A stretch of 64,000 nucleotides of DNA, taken from Streptomyces sp. NBC_01267. Its GTDB lineage: Bacteria; Actinomycetota; Actinomycetes; Streptomycetales; Streptomycetaceae. Under the pieces are notes generated by a model. It did no database searches. It saw only the letters and a list, made by a program, of their open reading frames with translations, and was not told the DNA's origin. The translations under genes and the position numbers were made by a program. The stretch lies in the NCBI RefSeq assembly GCF_036241575.1, contig NZ_CP108455.1, forward strand, positions 5,583,501 through 5,647,500. Direction: 5' to 3'. Positions 41,841 to 49,623 of this stretch are shown here, piece by piece (the stretch's first letter is position 1; each line of letters opens with the position of its first letter).

Positions 41841-43049
41841 GTGAGAGAACTGACAAAGCGGACAGGTGCGGGCATCATGGCCGTGCTGACATGGGCGGGA
41901 CTGATGGCCGGGCTGGCCGGATGCGGCGCCGGGGGCGACGGAACCAGTGGCAAAGCGGGGTCGTCCGAACAGGCGATCCGGGTGGTGCCCGACGACGGGG
42001 CGAAGGGCGTCGGGGCCGGTGAGAAGGTCGAGGTGCGGGTCGCGAGCGGCAGCAGGATCGAAGCGGTCAAGGTCGTGCGGATCGCGGACGGGCGGGAGGA
42101 GGCCGTACCGGGGAGCGTTTCGGGCGACGGGCTGAGCTGGAGACCGGACGGTCCGCTGGGTCCCGCCGCCACGTACAAGGTCGACGCGACCGCCTCGGAC
42201 GGGCAGGGGCACCGGCTGGCCCGCCACACCACCTTCACCACGGCCGTGCCCAAGCACCGGTTCATCGGCTGGTTCACCCCGGAGAACCGGGCCACCGTCG
42301 GCACCGGAATGATCGTGTCGTTCCGCTTCAGCCGCCCCGTCGAGGACCGCCGGGCGATCGAGCAGGCGATCGACGTCACCGCCCTGCCCGCGGTGCCGGT
42401 CGCGGGCCACTGGTTCGGCAACAGCCGCCTCGACTTCCGCCCGAGCACGTACTGGAAGCCCGGCACCCAGGTCTCCGTCGGGCTGCGGCTGCGCGGGGTG
42501 CGGGCGGCGCCCGGGGTGTACGGGTTCCAGCAGAAGACCGTGGGCTTCACGGTGGGCCGCTCCCAGACGTCCGTGGTGGACGCGGCGGCGCACACCCTCA
42601 CCGTGCACCGCGACGGGGCGCCGGTCACCACCCTGCCGGTCAGCGCGGGCGCCGACGCCCACCCGACGTACAACGGCAGGATGGTCGTCATGGAGAAGTT
42701 CGCCGTGACCCGGATGAACGGGCGGACGGTCGGCTTCGGCGGTGAGTACGACATCCCGGACGTCCCGCACGCCATGCGCCTCTCCGACTCGGGCACCTTC
42801 GTGCACGGCAACTACTGGGCCCCGGCCCGCACGTTCGGGGCGGTCAACACCAGCCACGGCTGCGTCGGCCTGCGGGACGCACGCGGTGGCAGCGCACGCT
42901 CCCCGGCGGGGCAGTTCTTCGACGGGTCGCTCATCGGCGACGTGATCGAGGTGGTCAACTCGCACGACGGCCAGGTCGCCCCGGACAACGGACTCAGCGG
43001 CTGGAACCTCAACTGGACCCGGTGGAAGGCCGGGTCCGCGCTCGGCTGA
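41841..43049 (+). CDS. lipoprotein L,D-transpeptidase 1 (YkuD)
   Basis: 402-residue lipid-anchored enzyme that forms 3-3 cross-links in peptidoglycan. Signal peptide with lipobox LAGC (Cys28), two Ig-like domains (about residues 45-240, the second with HWFGNSRLDFRP), then the YkuD catalytic domain with HGNYW and SHGC (Cys341). The GTG at 41841 gives a 27-residue lipoprotein signal with RELTKR in the n-region; ATG 41799 and GTG 41823 would make it unusually long. The following gene is a close paralogue. Actinobacterial Ldts with this layout resemble LdtMt2. Confidence 0.9.
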   Translation: MRELTKRTGAGIMAVLTWAGLMAGLAGCGAGGDGTSGKAGSSEQAIRVVPDDGAKGVGAGEKVEVRVASGSRIEAVKVVRIADGREEAVPGSVSGDGLSWRPDGPLGPAATYKVDATASDGQGHRLARHTTFTTAVPKHRFIGWFTPENRATVGTGMIVSFRFSRPVEDRRAIEQAIDVTALPAVPVAGHWFGNSRLDFRPSTYWKPGTQVSVGLRLRGVRAAPGVYGFQQKTVGFTVGRSQTSVVDAAAHTLTVHRDGAPVTTLPVSAGADAHPTYNGRMVVMEKFAVTRMNGRTVGFGGEYDIPDVPHAMRLSDSGTFVHGNYWAPARTFGAVNTSHGCVGLRDARGGSARSPAGQFFDGSLIGDVIEVVNSHDGQVAPDNGLSGWNLNWTRWKAGSALG

Positions 43050-43230
43050 CGCTTCTGCCCCGCCACCCGTATGACCTGCACCGCCGCCGCCCGGTTGGGA
43101 CGGAACGGTGACATTACGGGGGAGCCCCGTGCGCCAGGGATGTGATTATTCTTTAGCGGACGCGCGGAACCAGCGCGTGGGGGTACGTGCTTCGGCGGGG
43201 CCGGGCCGTGCGCGAGGGGAGACCACCATC

Positions 43231-44490
43231 TTGAACGGGCTACCGATATCCGGCAGATCGACCGGGAGACGGCCGTCGCGCCGTGGGCGGCGTGGCGGGC
43301 CCGGCCTGCTGGCCCTGTTGCTGGGGGCGATGCTGCTGCTGGTCACGGCCTGCGGTGGCGGCTCGGACAGCGGCAGCGAGGGGAAGGCGAAACTGGGGTC
43401 CGGCAAGGCTGCCGACGACACCGCCGCCTCCCAGGCCGTCGTGACGGTCGCACCGAAGGACGGCGCGGACTCCGTGGCCACCAGCGGCGCGCTGAAGGTC
43501 ACGGCGGACAACGGCAAGCTGACCTCCGTCGTCGTGAAGGACACCAAGGGCCACGAGGTCGGGGGCACCATCGCTGCGGGCGGCGCCAGTTGGGAGCCGC
43601 TCCAGCACCTGCCCGCCGCGACCCGGTTCAAGGTGCACGCGGTCGCCAAGGACGCCAAGGGGCGGGAGTCCGCGAAGGACACCTCGTTCACCACGCTCGT
43701 CCCGGAGAACACCTTCATCGGCCAGTACACGCCGGAGGACGGTGCGACGGTCGGCGTCGGTATGCCGGTCTCGATCCACTTCACCCGTGGCATCACCCAC
43801 CCCGACGACGTGGCGAACGCGATCAAGGTGACGGCGGACCCCGCCGTACCGGTCGCGGGCCACTGGTTCGGCAACGACCGTCTCGACATCCGCCCCGAGA
43901 AGTACTGGGCGGCCGGGACCAAGGTGACCGTGAAGCTGACGCTCGACGGGGTCGAGGGCCGGCCCGGGGTGTACGGCAAGCAGACCAAGACCGTGCGGTT
44001 CACCATCGGACGCTCCATGGTCTCCACCGTGGACGCCGCGAAGCACACCATGAAGGTCGTCAAGGACGGCAAGCAGATCAGGAACATCCCGATCAGCGCG
44101 GGCGCCCCGGCGACCACCACGTACAACGGTCAGATGGTCATCAGCGAGAAGTACGCGGTGACCCGGATGAACGGTGCCACGGTCGGCTTCGGCGGTGAGT
44201 ACGACATCAAGGACGTCCCGCACGCCATGCGCCTCTCCGACTCGGGCACCTTCGTGCACGGCAACTACTGGGCGGCGAACAGCATCTTCGGCGCGGCCAA
44301 CACGAGCCACGGCTGCGTCGGCCTGCACGATGTGCGCGGGGGCTGGAGCAAGGAGACCCCGGCCGCCTGGTACTACAACCAGTCGATCGTCGGCGATGTC
44401 CTGATCGTCAAGAACTCGCACGACAAGACGATCCAGCCCGACAACGGCCTGAACGGCTGGAACCTCTCCTGGGCGGACTGGAAGAAGTAA
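43231..44490 (+). CDS. lipoprotein L,D-transpeptidase 2 (YkuD)
   Basis: 419-residue paralogue of the preceding enzyme. Very basic n-region (GRRPSRRGRRGG), hydrophobic core, lipobox VTAC (Cys41), Ser/Gly linker, two Ig-like domains and YkuD domain with HGNYW and SHGC (Cys362). The TTG start at 43231 is supported by GAGGGGAGA 8 nt upstream; no ATG/GTG in a sensible place exists. The 181-nt gap between the two paralogues contains an AT-rich patch (TGTGATTATTCTTTAG, 43141-43156) that may be part of a promoter but has no clear -35. Followed by a very strong terminator. Confidence 0.92.
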   Translation: MNGLPISGRSTGRRPSRRGRRGGPGLLALLLGAMLLLVTACGGGSDSGSEGKAKLGSGKAADDTAASQAVVTVAPKDGADSVATSGALKVTADNGKLTSVVVKDTKGHEVGGTIAAGGASWEPLQHLPAATRFKVHAVAKDAKGRESAKDTSFTTLVPENTFIGQYTPEDGATVGVGMPVSIHFTRGITHPDDVANAIKVTADPAVPVAGHWFGNDRLDIRPEKYWAAGTKVTVKLTLDGVEGRPGVYGKQTKTVRFTIGRSMVSTVDAAKHTMKVVKDGKQIRNIPISAGAPATTTYNGQMVISEKYAVTRMNGATVGFGGEYDIKDVPHAMRLSDSGTFVHGNYWAANSIFGAANTSHGCVGLHDVRGGWSKETPAAWYYNQSIVGDVLIVKNSHDKTIQPDNGLNGWNLSWADWKK

Positions 44491-44517
44491 CCCCGGCTCG
44501 GAATGTGCCGCAGCTTG

Positions 44518-44568
44518 CGGGGTACGGCCCTGGTGCACTGTGACCAAGTGCACCAGGGCCGTACCCCG
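44518..44568. terminator. very strong terminator, 22-bp perfect stem
   Basis: Arms at 44518-44539 and 44547-44568 (start CGGGGTACGGCCC, end GGGCCGTACCCCG), loop GTGACCA, followed by TT. It isolates the transpeptidase transcript from the downstream gene. Confidence 0.85.
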
Positions 44569-44579
44569 TTAACCAGCGC

Positions 44580-44591
44580 TAACCTGCTGCC
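44580..44591 (+). promoter_or_regulatory. leaderless -10 of the enoyl-CoA hydratase gene
   Basis: TAACCT (44580-44585) 6 nt before ATG, no Shine-Dalgarno. Only 23 nt separate the terminator stem and the start codon, so any -35 must lie in the stem. Confidence 0.45.
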
Positions 44592-45359
44592 ATGACAGTC
44601 ACCCTCGAAGTCTCCGAAGGCGTCGGCACCATCCGGCTGGACCGCCCGCCCATGAACGCCCTGGACGTCGCGATCCAGGACCGGCTGCGGGAACTCGCCG
44701 AAGAGGCGTCCCGGCGCGACGACGTACGCGCCGTGGTGCTCTACGGCGGCGAGAAGGTGTTCGCGGCCGGCGCGGACATCAAAGAGATGCAGGGCATGGA
44801 CCACGCGGCGATGGTCGTACGCTCCCGGGCGCTCCAGGACTCCTTCACCGCCGTGGCCCGCATCCCCAAGCCGGTCGTCGCCGCGGTCACCGGCTACGCG
44901 CTCGGCGGCGGCTGCGAACTCGCGCTCTGCGCCGACTTCCGGGTGGCCGGGGAGAACGCCAAGCTCGGCCAGCCCGAGATCCTGCTCGGGCTGATCCCCG
45001 GCGCGGGCGGTACCCAGCGGCTGTCCCGGCTGATCGGCCCGTCCAAGGCCAAGGACCTGATCTTCACCGGCCGTCAGGTGAAGGCTCCGGAGGCCCTCGC
45101 CCTGGGGCTCGTCGACCGGGTCGTCCCGGCGGCCGAGGTGTACGAGCAGGCGTACGCCTGGGCGGCGCGGCTCGCCCAGGGGCCGGCCATCGCACTGCGC
45201 GCCGCCAAGGAGGCCGTCGACGCGGGCCTGGAGACCGACATCGACACCGGTCTCGCCATCGAACGCACCTGGTTCGCCGGTCTGTTCGCGACCGAGGACC
45301 GCGAAATCGGCATGCGCAGCTTCGTCGACGAGGGCCCCGGCAAGGCCAAGTTCCGCTGA
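44592..45359 (+). CDS. enoyl-CoA hydratase/isomerase family protein
   Basis: 255-residue crotonase-fold enzyme hydrating trans-2-enoyl-CoA or acting on a related acyl-CoA. The CoA-binding segment AAGADIKEM and oxyanion-hole segment YALGGGCELAL are present; the two catalytic Glu positions are Glu in GGCELAL and Glu in LGQPEILLGLIPGAGGTQRL, both retained. Length is standard for the family. Leaderless start likely. Exact substrate is unknown; fatty-acid or branched-chain amino-acid degradation are the usual roles. No linked acyl-CoA dehydrogenase is nearby. Confidence 0.9.
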   Translation: MTVTLEVSEGVGTIRLDRPPMNALDVAIQDRLRELAEEASRRDDVRAVVLYGGEKVFAAGADIKEMQGMDHAAMVVRSRALQDSFTAVARIPKPVVAAVTGYALGGGCELALCADFRVAGENAKLGQPEILLGLIPGAGGTQRLSRLIGPSKAKDLIFTGRQVKAPEALALGLVDRVVPAAEVYEQAYAWAARLAQGPAIALRAAKEAVDAGLETDIDTGLAIERTWFAGLFATEDREIGMRSFVDEGPGKAKFR

Positions 45360-45386
45360 GAGGTCACCGGTTGGGTGGATTGACGG

Positions 45387-45424
45387 GGACGGCGGGCGGC
45401 CTCTGACGCCGGTCCCCGCCGTCC
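45387..45424 (+). terminator. terminator after the enoyl-CoA hydratase gene
   Basis: Arms GGACGGCGGG / CCCGCCGTCC around an 18-nt loop, then TTGACTTTCGTT. The TTGACT could also serve as -35 for the next gene, but a -10 is not clear in 45431-45579. Confidence 0.6.
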
Positions 45425-45579
45425 TTGACTTTCGTTCATCAGGTGAGTGTCTTCGCAGGTCAGCAGGGGTATGGAGACACTTTTCATGCCGTTGACATAT
45501 GCCAATCCGACGAGTCACCCCCTCGGATTCCTGGTCGTGGATTCCCCGGGAACGGCCCCGGAAGCTCCGTGGGCCCGCC

Positions 45580-46104
45580 ATGATGGAGGACATGGCGGGC
45601 CTGGAGGGTGTGGAGCAGCCGCGACAGCGCGCAGAGGCGATGGCTGTTCGCTGGTCGCCTGCGGCCGAGGACGAACAGGCTCTGAAAGCAATGGAGTTGT
45701 TCGGAAATCCCACGGAGGGTGAAGTCCGGCTGCCGTCCCGCCCCGAGTCCGCGGCCACCGCGCGCCGGCTCACCCAGTGCGTGGTGCTGCGCCAGTGGGG
45801 ACTCTCCCCGCAGACCGCGGAGTACGCGGTGTTACTCGTGTCGGAGCTCGTCGGCAACGCGGTGCGCCACACGGGCGCCCGCGCCTTCGGGCTGCGGATG
45901 CTGCGCCGCCGGGGCTGGCTCCGGATCGAGGTCCGCGATCCGTCCCGCGGGCTGCCCTGTCTGATGCCGGTGCAGGCCATGGACATCAGCGGACGCGGCC
46001 TCTTCCTCGTCGACAAGATCTCCGACCGCTGGGGCGTCGATCTGCTGCCGCGCGGCAAGACCACCTGGTTCGAGATGCGGGTCGCGGACCGTCAGCCGTC
46101 CTGA
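45580..46104 (+). CDS. RsbW-like ATP-binding regulatory protein (anti-sigma/HATPase)
   Basis: 174-residue protein with a single histidine kinase-like ATPase domain lacking a phospho-acceptor His: N box VSELVGNAVRHTG, D box region EVRDPSRGLP and G box GRGLFLVDKIS. Streptomyces encode many such proteins; they bind and often phosphorylate anti-sigma-factor antagonists or regulate BldG/sigma systems. Start is uncertain among ATGs at 45580, 45583 and 45592; GGAGGA lies too close to the last of these. No sigma or STAS gene is adjacent, so the partner is unknown. Followed by a strong terminator. Confidence 0.82.
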   Translation: MMEDMAGLEGVEQPRQRAEAMAVRWSPAAEDEQALKAMELFGNPTEGEVRLPSRPESAATARRLTQCVVLRQWGLSPQTAEYAVLLVSELVGNAVRHTGARAFGLRMLRRRGWLRIEVRDPSRGLPCLMPVQAMDISGRGLFLVDKISDRWGVDLLPRGKTTWFEMRVADRQPS

Positions 46105-46108
46105 ACTG

Positions 46109-46153
46109 CAGAAGCCCCCGGTCGGCCGGGTTACGGCGCTGCGGGGGCTTCTG
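46109..46153 (+). terminator. terminator after the RsbW-like gene
   Basis: Perfect 12-bp arms CAGAAGCCCCCG / CGGGGGCTTCTG around a 21-nt loop. Confidence 0.75.
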
Positions 46154-46158
46154 TGGAG

Positions 46159-46190
46159 CGCCGTGGATCAGGGGGGGTGAATCCACGGCG
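46159..46190. other. second stem-loop in a 326-nt non-coding gap
   Basis: Perfect 10-bp arms CGCCGTGGAT / ATCCACGGCG around a G-rich 12-nt loop. The rest of the gap (46191-46479) is unusually A/T-rich for this genome around 46255-46365, has GGTGA-N6-TCACC at about 46317-46332, and contains no credible gene. It probably holds the promoter of the NodB/YVTN operon and possibly a small RNA. Confidence 0.4.
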
Positions 46191-46479
46191 GCTTACGGCG
46201 ATCCGGCCCGGGTCAACGGGGATCGTGTCTCCGACTATGACAGAGGGGAGACCGTGCCGCCAAAGTCGCCAATCGGGTATATCGCCCACACTGTGACATT
46301 CCGCGAATGAATCGTAGGTGAACTGAGTCACCCACCTGGTAAACGATGAATAAATACCGGAAGCGCCGCATGGATGGCGGACCGAGTCACCGGGTTGCTA
46401 CTCCTTGTGGTCGTACGGTCGTCACGCCTCTGAGGTGACAAATCAGGATCTTCTCCGTGTTTCGCCTTTAACTGGTCGA

Positions 46480-47286
46480 GTGACTGAGATAGACCGCCGC
46501 AGCGCACTGCGCGCAGGAGCGGGCGTGGCCGTCGCCGGGGCCCTCGCCGCAGGCTGTTCCGACGGCGCACCCGCAGCCGAGCCGTCCGGATCCGCGCCGC
46601 CCGGATCCGCGCCGCCCGGCGCGGCCAGGGCCGCCGCCTCCCCGGCGCCCCGCCGCGCCCCGGCCCCCCTCGCCTTCTCCGGGCAGCCGGCGCAGATCGT
46701 GCACGGCCCCCGCAACCGCCCCCGCGTTGCGCTCACCTTCCACGGCCAAGGCGAACCGGCCGTCGCCAAGGCCGTGCTCGCCGAGGTGGAACGGGCCGGC
46801 GCACGGGTCACCGTCCTCGCCGTCGGTACCTGGCTGGACGAGTATCCGCAGATGGCCCGCCGGATCCTCGACGGCGGCCACGACCTCGGCAACCACACCC
46901 TCCACCACACCTCCATCTCGTCGATGGGCGAGGAGGAGGCACTCGCCGAGATCACCGGCTGCGCGGACCGGCTGCGCAGGCTCACCGGCTCCATAGGCAC
47001 CTGGTTCCGCCCCTCGCGCACCCCGTACGCGACCCCGCTCGTCCAGAAGCTCGCCGGGCGGGCCGGGTATCCGCACGTCCTCTCGTACGACACCGACTCG
47101 CGCGACTACACCTCGCCCGGTGCCGCGGCGGTCACCCGCAACGTCACCGACGCGGTCCGCAACGGATCGGTCGTGTCCCTGCACTTCGGCTACGCGGACA
47201 CGGTCGCCGCGCTGCCCGCCGTCCTCGACGCACTCGCCCGCCGCGGCCTGCACGCGGTGACGACCACGGAGCTGCTGACTTCATGA
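46480..47286 (+). CDS. Tat-type lipoprotein with NodB-like fold, catalytic Asp lost
   Basis: 268-residue exported protein related to polysaccharide deacetylases. The N-terminus DRRSALRAG plus lipobox ALAAGC (Cys26) suggests a Tat lipoprotein. A Pro/Ala/Ser linker with a 15-bp tandem duplication follows. The NodB core has the zinc motif NHTLHHT (around residue 138), RPSRTPYA and a late HFGYADT, but motif 1, normally TFDDG, reads LTFHGQG: both Asp are missing. It may be a sugar-binding pseudoenzyme. The GTG start at 46480 has TTAACT 6 nt upstream and no Shine-Dalgarno, so leaderless. The stop overlaps the next gene by 4 nt; the pair forms an operon. Confidence 0.8.
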   Translation: MTEIDRRSALRAGAGVAVAGALAAGCSDGAPAAEPSGSAPPGSAPPGAARAAASPAPRRAPAPLAFSGQPAQIVHGPRNRPRVALTFHGQGEPAVAKAVLAEVERAGARVTVLAVGTWLDEYPQMARRILDGGHDLGNHTLHHTSISSMGEEEALAEITGCADRLRRLTGSIGTWFRPSRTPYATPLVQKLAGRAGYPHVLSYDTDSRDYTSPGAAAVTRNVTDAVRNGSVVSLHFGYADTVAALPAVLDALARRGLHAVTTTELLTS

Positions 47287-48464
47287 TCACGCAACGCACC
47301 GCCACGCTCCTCACCGCCGCCCTCCTCGCCGCGGTGGCAGGCTGCGCCTCGTCCGCACAGAAGAGTTCGCCGCACACGGGCACCACCGAGGGCGCGGCTC
47401 CGCCGGCCGTCGCGGCGAAGAAGGCGGACCCCACCGGGCTGCCCGGGATGCCGCCGGTCCTCGATCCCAAGGACCTGTACGTGGCGGACCGCCCGAACAA
47501 GCTGTCGCCGGTCGTCAAGGACTTCCCGTCGCGCGTCTACGTGCCGAACACCAACTCCAACACGGTCACGGTGATCGACCCGAAGACGTACAAGGTCACC
47601 GGGACCATCCCGGTCGGCGTGCAGCCCCAGCACGTCGTGCCCTCCTGGGACCTGAAGACGCTGTGGGTCAACAACGACCGCGGCAACACCCTGACCCCGC
47701 TCGACCCGCGAACGGGCAAGCCGGGCAAGCCGGTCAGCGTCCACGACCCGTACAACCTCTACTTCACGCCCAACGGCAAGTACGCCATCGTCATGGCCTC
47801 GATGGACCACCAGCTGGTCTTCCGCGACCCGCACACCATGAAGATCGCCAAGACCCTCCCCGTCACCTGCTCAGGCGTCAACCACACGGACTTCTCGGCG
47901 GACGGGCGGTACTTCATCGTCTCCTGCGAGTTCTCCGGCGAACTGCTCAAGGTCGACACCGAGAAGATGAAGGTCATCGGCCAGCAGAAGCTGCCCTTCC
48001 ACGGCGCGATGCCGCAGGACGTCAAGATCTCGCCCGACGGCAAGACCTTCTACATCGCCGACATGATGGCCGACGGCATGTGGGTGCTCGACGGGGACAC
48101 ATTCACCACCCCGAAACTGCTGCACACCGGCAAGGGCTGCCACGGTCTCTACATCAGCCGCGACTCCAAGGAGATGTACATCTCCAACCGCGGTGAGGGC
48201 ACCATCTCGATCTTCGACTTCCCGGCGAAGAAGCTCACCAAGAAGTGGGTCCTGCCCGGCGGCGGCAGCCCCGACATGGGCGGGGTCTCGGCCGACGGGA
48301 AGGTGCTCTGGCTGACCGGCCGTTACAACGCCGAGGTGTACGCGATCGACACCACCACCGGGAAGCAGCTCGCCCGCATCCCCGTGGGCAGCGGCCCGCA
48401 CGGACTCGCGGTGTATCCGCAGCCGGGGCGGTACTCGCTCGGGCACACGGGGATCTTCCGGTAG
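47283..48464 (+). CDS. lipoprotein with YVTN/YncE-type beta-propeller
   Basis: 393-residue lipid-anchored extracytoplasmic protein: signal peptide with lipobox VAGC (Cys21), a Thr/Ala linker and a seven-bladed propeller with repeats such as RVYVPNTNSNTVTVIDPKTY, YIADMMADGMWVLDGDTF, MYISNRGEGTISIFDFPA. These propellers act in binding or, in some cases, electron-transfer partners. ATG overlaps the NodB-like stop (ATGA), so both lipoproteins are likely made together and may form a complex at the cell surface. No catalytic motif can be assigned. Confidence 0.87.
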   Translation: MITQRTATLLTAALLAAVAGCASSAQKSSPHTGTTEGAAPPAVAAKKADPTGLPGMPPVLDPKDLYVADRPNKLSPVVKDFPSRVYVPNTNSNTVTVIDPKTYKVTGTIPVGVQPQHVVPSWDLKTLWVNNDRGNTLTPLDPRTGKPGKPVSVHDPYNLYFTPNGKYAIVMASMDHQLVFRDPHTMKIAKTLPVTCSGVNHTDFSADGRYFIVSCEFSGELLKVDTEKMKVIGQQKLPFHGAMPQDVKISPDGKTFYIADMMADGMWVLDGDTFTTPKLLHTGKGCHGLYISRDSKEMYISNRGEGTISIFDFPAKKLTKKWVLPGGGSPDMGGVSADGKVLWLTGRYNAEVYAIDTTTGKQLARIPVGSGPHGLAVYPQPGRYSLGHTGIFR

Positions 48465-48483
48465 GCCGTGTCCCCGGAGTGCG

Positions 48484-49155
48484 CTACCGGGCCCGGTCCG
48501 CCACCAGCAGCGCCTCGGAGCCCACCGGCCGGTACCCCGCCGTCCGGAACGCCCGCACGCTGCGGGCGTTCCCCGGCGACTGCTGCGCCCACACCGTCCC
48601 GCCGTCGACCAGGTGCCGGGCGGCCACCGCCAGCAGCGGACCCAGGCCCCGGCCGCGCGCCGCCTCGTCCACCTCGACAGCGGCCTCCGGGCGCCCCGCG
48701 ACGCCCTGTCCGAGGATCAGCACCCCGCCGTCCGCCGCCCATACCCGTACGCCGTCCCGGAACGTCCTCGCCCGCACGACCCGCGGATGGTCCGGGTCCT
48801 CGATCTCCCGCAGCGCGAGCGGCGGCGGGCCCGGCAGCGCGGGGGCGGCCGTCAGCAGGTCGATGGTGTTCATCCGCCGTCCGGTACGGGCCATCAGCGC
48901 GGCCAGGAAGCCGGGGTTCATCGTCGCGGCGAGCGGGTCGCAGTCCGTCGCGGCCAGGGTGGCCCGTATCCACTCCGGGTCCTCGTCCAGGAAGACGACC
49001 GAGTGGGCGGTGAAGGCCAGTACTCCGGCGTCCCGGGTGTTCGGCTGGGCGACCACCGTGGTGGAGCCGTCCGGCGGCGGGAAGACTCCCCGCGCCGCAG
49101 CTGCCAGGATCTCCGCCAGTGTGCCCCTCGCGGGCGCCGCGCTGTCCGTTCTCAT
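48484..49155 (-). CDS. GNAT-family N-acetyltransferase
   Basis: 223-residue protein. The C-terminal GNAT fold (about residues 120-223) contains the acetyl-CoA loop DEAARGRGLGPLL, close to the R/Q-x-x-G-x-G/A consensus, and the later AQQSPGNARSVRAFRTAGYRP, typical of GNAT motif B. The N-terminal half is a separate alpha/beta domain seen in a group of Streptomyces acetyltransferases. The ATG at 49155 has CAGGAT 6 nt upstream and no Shine-Dalgarno, so leaderless. Divergent from the small EF-hand gene. Substrate is unknown. Confidence 0.85.
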   Translation of the reverse strand: MRTDSAAPARGTLAEILAAAARGVFPPPDGSTTVVAQPNTRDAGVLAFTAHSVVFLDEDPEWIRATLAATDCDPLAATMNPGFLAALMARTGRRMNTIDLLTAAPALPGPPPLALREIEDPDHPRVVRARTFRDGVRVWAADGGVLILGQGVAGRPEAAVEVDEAARGRGLGPLLAVAARHLVDGGTVWAQQSPGNARSVRAFRTAGYRPVGSEALLVADRAR

Positions 49156-49232
49156 ACGCCTATCCTGCACCGGCCCGGGTCCCCGCCCGGCAGGGGCGAA
49201 CCTCCGCGGAGTCCCCGCACCCTGCCCGTTAA

Positions 49233-49248
49233 TCTGACTTCCGTCAGA
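49233..49248. promoter_or_regulatory. inverted repeat at the promoter of the small EF-hand gene
   Basis: TCTGAC-TTCC-GTCAGA, perfect 6-bp arms, overlapping TAATCT (49230-49235) that could be its -10. Operator or +1 hairpin. Confidence 0.4.
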
Positions 49249-49273
49249 CACGTACCAAGAAGGGGTGGACCCA

Positions 49274-49486
49274 GTGGCGGACATAGAAGAGGCCCGCAAG
49301 GCGTTCGGGCGTCTCGATGTGGACGGCGACGGCCGGATCACGGCGAGTGAGTACAAGAGCGTCATGGCGCAGCTCGGTGACTTCCACGTGACCGAGACCG
49401 TGGCTCAGTCCATCATCAGGTCCAAGGACGCCAACGGTGACGGAAAGCTCTCCTTCGACGAGTTCTGGGCCTCGCTCGACAAGTAG
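49274..49486 (+). CDS. small two-EF-hand calcium-binding protein (CabB-like)
   Basis: 70-residue acidic protein consisting of one EF-hand pair: loops DVDGDGRITASE (residues 15-26) and DANGDGKLSFDE, both with all ligands. It resembles the small calcium-binding protein CabB of Streptomyces. The GTG at 49274 (VADIEEARKAF) has AAGGGGTGG 5-6 nt upstream and is preferred over the GTG at 49265. No signal peptide. It would bind two Ca2+ ions in the cytoplasm. A hairpin (about 49500-49525) follows the stop codon. Confidence 0.9.
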   Translation: MADIEEARKAFGRLDVDGDGRITASEYKSVMAQLGDFHVTETVAQSIIRSKDANGDGKLSFDEFWASLDK

Positions 49487-49523
49487 CGGGGCGGCGGACC
49501 GGCGGTGGCCAGGAACGGCCGCC

Positions 49524-49571
49524 GTCGGTTCCGTACCCGAGCCGTGCGTCGGTTCCGTACCCGATTCGTGC
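49524..49571. repeat. 24-bp tandem duplication with two mismatches
   Basis: Two copies beginning GTCGGTTCCGTACCCGA (49524-49547 and 49548-49571) in the gap before the ANTAR gene. The unit is not palindromic. Confidence 0.85.
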
Positions 49572-49623
49572 TTACCGGGCGTACGGCACCCAGGACGCCG
49601 CGGGCTGGGTAATCTGGCCCGAC

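Noticed and set aside
43166..43191. GGAAC-N16-GTGCT as an ECF sigma-E promoter ahead of the second L,D-transpeptidase
   Set aside because: The -10 differs from the sigma-E consensus; such matches are frequent by chance. Kept only as a possibility.
46171..46215. GGGGGTGAATCC resembling part of a c-di-AMP (ydaO) riboswitch
   Set aside because: The other invariant ydaO segments (for example CAGCTAAC) are missing and the match sits in the loop and arm of a simple hairpin.
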